Source of the DNA: Parcubacteria group bacterium
Lineage (GTDB): Bacteria > Patescibacteriota > Minisyncoccia > UBA6257 > JACRHW01
NCBI GenBank assembly: GCA_016211955.1
Contig: JACRHX010000009.1
Location: forward strand, 1 to 31,918
DNA length: 31,918 nt
Direction of reading: 5' to 3'
The notes under the pieces were generated by a model. That model had not been told where the DNA came from. It saw only the letters and a program-made list of their open reading frames with translations, and searched no databases. A program made the translations under genes and the position numbers. Shown here one piece after another: positions 29,246-31,918 of the stretch. Numbering within the stretch: the stretch's first letter is position 1; every line of letters starts with the position of its first letter.

Positions 29246-29387
29246 ACCGGGTAGTAGAAAGTCGACTTTCGCAAAAAGCGAATTAATCAGCCTTTCCTAA
29301 AAAAATAATAATGTTTTTTGCGCCCATCGTTTTAGTTACGCCCAACAATGAAATTGACCATACTGTCGACTTTTCACTACCTGGCAT
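29244..29387 (-). mobile_element. Terminal-inverted-repeat element, copy 1 (144 bp, intact)
   Basis: The left end is ATACCGGGTAGTAGAAAGTC and the right end is GACTTTTCACTACCTGGCAT, ~22-bp imperfect inverted repeats. The centre is nearly identical to copy 2, with about six substitutions and one 1-nt indel. It includes a GAAAGTCGACTTTC palindrome and a TTCGC/GCGAA hairpin. It lies between scpB and dacA, with its left end exactly at the dacA ATG. It carries no transposase, so it is MITE-like. Confidence 0.85.
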
Positions 29388-29407
29388 ACTAGGTAACAAA
29401 AAAATTA

Positions 29408-29947
29408 TTATTTCTGCGAATAGCTTTTATGAATATTTACCAATCGTTCCTTGAAATCATTGTACGCAGGAAGGTGTTCCCTGCTTGTAATCCCTAAATA
29501 TCTCAATGTATCAAAGGTAATATCATAAAGAGAACCTCCCCCCTCCCAATCTCTCTTCTCTATAAGTCCACGAATCGAAAGGCTTTTAAGAGTAAAGTAC
29601 GAATTCACCCCCCTCATCTCATCTATATCAACTTTTGCAATAGGGCCAAGATAAGCAATAATCGAAAGTGTCTCGAGGCTCGATTGAGTAAGGGGCTCTT
29701 CTAGGTTTTTTGCAATAATATCTTTGAGTACATCTGAAACGTCTGGGTGTGTTGAAAAAGAAAAATTGCCTCCATGGGCAAGGAGCACCACCCCCCTCTC
29801 CCGATACTCCTCCTTAAGCTCGTCGAGAATACGAAGCACTTCGTCTTCTTTTATTTTCACCATCTTTGCGATCTCACGAGAAGAAAGCGGCTCGCCGTGC
29901 ACAAAAAGAAGTGCTTCTATGCTCTTTTTACGCAATAAATCCTCCAT
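29408..29947 (-). CDS. scpB: Segregation and condensation protein B
   Basis: 179 residues from the ATG at 29947. An upstream in-frame extension of 15 codons is MITE sequence and is rejected. Two winged-helix domains are seen: K-S-I-E-A-L-L-F-V-H-G-E-P-L-S near the start, and L-T-Q-S-S-L-E-T-L-S-I-I-A-Y-L-G-P-I near 85 with R-G-V-N-S. The C-terminal L-Y-D-I-T-F-D-T-L-R-Y-L-G-I completes the family. ScpB binds ScpA in the SMC condensin complex that organises the chromosome. It follows scpA as usual, but the pair is separated by 315 bp of inserted repeat sequence. Confidence 0.95.
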   Translation of the reverse strand: MEDLLRKKSIEALLFVHGEPLSSREIAKMVKIKEDEVLRILDELKEEYRERGVVLLAHGGNFSFSTHPDVSDVLKDIIAKNLEEPLTQSSLETLSIIAYLGPIAKVDIDEMRGVNSYFTLKSLSIRGLIEKRDWEGGGSLYDITFDTLRYLGITSREHLPAYNDFKERLVNIHKSYSQK

Positions 29948-30210
29948 ACCGGGTAGTAGAAAGTCGACTTTCGCAAAAAGCGAATTGGTCAACCTTTCTT
30001 AAAAAAATAATAATGTTTTTGCACCCATCATTTTAGTTACGCCCAACAATGAAATTGACCATACTGTCGACTTTTCACGGCGCTGTTCGATAATCTCATA
30101 ATTACTAGTGCCTGAGCCTGTCGAAGGCCTACATTTCTTTAAGGAAACCCTTCGACTTTGCTCAGGGAATATCATGTTTCCGAACAGCGCCACTTTTCAC
30201 TACCTGGCAT
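29946..30210 (-). mobile_element. Terminal-inverted-repeat element, copy 2, interrupted by another element
   Basis: Same ends and centre as copy 1. Near its right end it is split by a 113-bp insertion (30079-30191) flanked by a duplicated ACTTTTCAC. Without the insertion and one duplicate it would be 143 bp. Its left end overlaps the scpB ATG. With the insertion it accounts for most of the 315-bp scpA-scpB gap; 30211-30262 shows nothing further. Confidence 0.85.
30079..30191. mobile_element. 113-bp nested inverted-repeat element with 9-bp target duplication
   Basis: The ends are 11-bp perfect inverted repeats GGCGCTGTTCG/CGAACAGCGCC. An inner palindrome is CCTGAGCCTGTCGAAGG (30111-30127) against CCCTTCGACTTTGCTCAGG (30148-30166). 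It is flanked by direct ACTTTTCAC copies at 30070-30078 and 30192-30200. Copy 1 (29368-29387 region) shows the single, uninterrupted ACTTTTCAC, so it serves as the empty site. It has no coding capacity and was probably mobilised in trans. Confidence 0.88.
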
Positions 30211-30262
30211 AGAGTTTTAAAAAATTATACGTTATTTATAACACATTGTCACTCGTGAATAT

Positions 30263-30943
30263 CTACCTCTTACCGACAGTGATACCACCAAACCCCTCCT
30301 CCTGTGTTGGTGTCACAACCCCCGCCTTCATAAGTTCAAGAAGGGCGAGAAAAAGTACTATTATCTCAATCCTCTCCTTCTCCCTAAAAAGTTCGTTAAA
30401 TTGAAAATGTAACCCCGACTCCAACCGTTTTAGAATATCCCCCACCTTTTCTTCAATCCGCACAATCCTTCGTTCGACTCTTGATGAAACATGCGGTGTA
30501 TTCAATACAAAAAAATGAGAAAGGCTTTTTTCAAGGAAAGAGAGGGTAAGATTGGGTCCAGGAAGAAATTCAGGCGCACACCCTTCAAAATACCCTCTTC
30601 CAAACATGAGATGTGCTAGGTATGTTTCAGCAAGAAGCTTGCTAACACGCTTAATCTCTCTGTATAGTTGCAACTGCAACTCTAAATTACCCTCCTCCTC
30701 TTCCTCAATGGGAGTAAGTTTTGGGAGAATTTCTCGCGACTTAATAAAAATGAGACGAGCCGCCACCACTAAAAAATCTCCAATTTCAGCATAATTTTTC
30801 TCCTGAAGTTGGCGCACATAAGCCAAAAAATCAGCAGTAATCTGAGAAATGCTCAACTCCGTAATTTCAAGTTTCTTCCCCTCAATCATCGAAAGAAGCA
30901 TATCAAATGGCCCATTAAATTTTTCCTGTGTCACCTGAAACAT
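30263..30943 (-). CDS. scpA: Segregation and condensation protein A
   Basis: A 226-residue kleisin subunit of the SMC-ScpAB condensin. The family start F-x-G-P-F-D-M-L-L-S-M-I-E is present near residue 10, with I-S-Q-I-T-A-D-F-L-A-Y and A-R-L-I-F-I-K-S-R-E-I-L-P near 62. The C-terminal winged-helix end is V-L-F-L-A-L-L-E-L-M-K-A-G-V-V. Length is typical. ScpA bridges the SMC heads and binds ScpB. No Shine-Dalgarno sequence is seen before the ATG. It lies upstream of scpB in the same direction and just after the terminator of the GMK fusion gene. Confidence 0.95.
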   Translation of the reverse strand: MFQVTQEKFNGPFDMLLSMIEGKKLEITELSISQITADFLAYVRQLQEKNYAEIGDFLVVAARLIFIKSREILPKLTPIEEEEEGNLELQLQLYREIKRVSKLLAETYLAHLMFGRGYFEGCAPEFLPGPNLTLSFLEKSLSHFFVLNTPHVSSRVERRIVRIEEKVGDILKRLESGLHFQFNELFREKERIEIIVLFLALLELMKAGVVTPTQEEGFGGITVGKR

Positions 30944-30979
30944 AATACTATCAGAATATCACGTGGCATTCGTTTTTAA

Positions 30980-31007
30980 AAACAAAAAACGAGAGGTTGC
31001 CCTCTCG
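30980..31007 (-). terminator. Intrinsic terminator of the GMK fusion gene
   Basis: On the minus strand, CGAGAGG (31007-31001), loop GCAA, CCTCTCG (30996-30990), then TTTTTTG. It is 12 nt after the stop at 31019 and separates that gene from scpA. Confidence 0.88.
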
Positions 31008-31018
31008 CGTAGATTTAC

Positions 31019-31918
31019 CTACAAAAATACACACATCTGTTTAATTGCATTTTCGATTCCCGCACCTATCTCGTCATTAGAAAGAAATACATAAGGAATA
31101 TCCGATTTTAACGCCTCCGCATCCCACTGTCTGCAATCGTCGATACGCCCTTGAATCATCCCCTCATCATCGCCTCGAGCACGAAGACGTCTTCGTAATT
31201 CGTCTTCCGGGGGTGAGAGCACATAAAAAGAGACAATGTTCCGTTCATGATTTTCAAACTGCTTGAGATAGATATGGAGAAGTGATACCGCCTCAGGAAC
31301 AAGAATCATGCATTGTGGACCAAAAGATCTATGAAAAACAAAAGCCTCTAAAACCGCTTTTTTGGGAGTAGCATAATAATTTCCGTGAGCAGGAAGCACC
31401 CATAAAAAATCTTCAGCATGTTTCTCAAATCGTTCTCTCGGCATCTCACATTCATATTCACCAGAAAGATCGGTCATCCTTGCAGGGCGTGTAGTAAGGC
31501 TTGTAACGAGCTTCGTACCGGGTCTTAGCTCTATTACTCTTCTTACGAGCGTGCTCTTACCTACTCCTGAAGCGCCTGTCAGGGTAACAATCATCGGTTG
31601 TATCACTTTTTCATATCCAGGAAGAACCCTGTATTCAATAGGCTGTCTAAACTCAACAGTTTTTCGAACACCAAGGTACATCCCCTTCGACATACCTCTG
31701 TTTATATACACAACAGTTGCGTCGGATCTCTTCTTCCAAGCAAATCCCGCCTCAATTCCCAACATTCTTTCTTCAGGAATCTTATCATCGAGAACTCCTT
31801 CTTGTGTGTAGAGAAGGTGGCTCGCAAAGGGCGCTTCGCCATGCAAAAGACAATCGTGCATACACAATCGTGCAAATCGTATATTTTCCTCAGTAGCTTC
31901 ATAATTATTTCCCTTATA
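31019..31918 (-). CDS. Deoxyribosyltransferase-like (DUF7768-type) domain fused to guanylate-kinase-like domain (5' partial)
   Basis: The frame is open to the right edge, so the start lies outside; 299 residues are visible. The first ~98 match a domain I know from proteins labelled DUF7768/nucleoside 2-deoxyribosyltransferase-like: Y-E-A-T-E-E-N-I, H-G-E-A-P-F-A-S-H-L-L-Y-T-Q, D-D-K-I-P-E-E-R, then G-I-E-A-G-F-A-W and V-V-Y-I-N-R-G-M-S-K-G-M. The rest is a guanylate-kinase fold: P-loop G-A-S-G-V-G-K-S-T, S-L-T-T-R-P-A-R with S-G-E-Y, N-Y-Y-A-T-P-K, and R-R-L-R-A-R-G-D-D. The fused enzyme probably acts on nucleotides, but neither substrate is known. It ends at a strong terminator. Confidence 0.75.
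   Translation of the reverse strand, partial: YKGNNYEATEENIRFARLCMHDCLLHGEAPFASHLLYTQEGVLDDKIPEERMLGIEAGFAWKKRSDATVVYINRGMSKGMYLGVRKTVEFRQPIEYRVLPGYEKVIQPMIVTLTGASGVGKSTLVRRVIELRPGTKLVTSLTTRPARMTDLSGEYECEMPRERFEKHAEDFLWVLPAHGNYYATPKKAVLEAFVFHRSFGPQCMILVPEAVSLLHIYLKQFENHERNIVSFYVLSPPEDELRRRLRARGDDEGMIQGRIDDCRQWDAEALKSDIPYVFLSNDEIGAGIENAIKQMCVFL

Noticed and set aside
29948..29992. N-terminal extension of scpB by 15 codons
   Set aside because: The extension is translated from the inverted-repeat element. The family start is M-E-D-L-L at 29947.
29999..30193. A 64-codon open frame on the minus strand between scpA and scpB
   Set aside because: It runs across the nested inverted-repeat insertion and the boundary of the surrounding element, so it is an accident of the repeats.

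Overview
The window looks like a chromosome segment of a Candidate Phyla Radiation (Patescibacteria) bacterium, most likely Parcubacteria. The reasons are compact genes of moderate to low GC, short ribosomal proteins, an RNA polymerase alpha subunit with no C-terminal domain, a PriA without helicase motifs, VirB2-like two-helix proteins, and a retained L9 gene (as I recall, L9 is missing in Microgenomates). The genetic code looks standard: TGA ends several genes, including two ATGA start/stop overlaps.

Layout. Positions 1-4899 (+) hold the end of a baseplate J-like protein, then infA-rpmJ-rpsM-rpsK-rpsD-rpoA-rplQ-rplM-rpsI, with hairpin-forming repeats in most of the gaps. Positions 5184-7104 (+) hold murA and a minimal MscS channel. 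Positions 7208-10543 (+) hold three tandem paralogues that join a VirB2-like two-helix module to a secreted NlpC/P60-like hydrolase domain; the first has an in-frame stop. Positions 10575-13692 (-) hold priA-def-fmt. Positions 13879-16177 (+) hold a ctpA-type protease, two small membrane proteins (one with an internal deletion) and rplI, which converges on rpmA. Positions 16557-18013 hold small uncharacterised genes. Positions 18244-31918 (-) form a long co-directional block: a GMK fusion (partial), scpA, scpB, a D,D-carboxypeptidase, mraY, a hypothetical gene, a methyltransferase, a D-aminoacylase-like protein, ftsW, murG, gltX and an EnvC-like M23 peptidase.

The genes share one theme. MurA, MraY, MurG and FtsW build peptidoglycan, and the D,D-carboxypeptidase, M23 peptidase, CtpA and NlpC/P60 fusions remodel it. 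ScpAB handles chromosome condensation, and the rest is translation machinery (ribosome, GltX, Fmt, Def).

The most unusual content is between the genes. There are two copies of a ~125-bp multi-hairpin element whose 17-bp closing stem differs at six base pairs, all compensated. There is a ~120-144 bp terminal-inverted-repeat element in three copies, each ending exactly at the start codon of a minus-strand gene. One of those copies carries a second, different inverted-repeat element flanked by a perfect 9-bp target duplication. There is also a 164-bp element with a 24-bp perfect closing stem, and a family of tandem-repeat hairpins between ribosomal protein genes. I saw no tRNA, rRNA, CRISPR array or complete transposase gene. 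No database search was run; all family names come from reading motifs.
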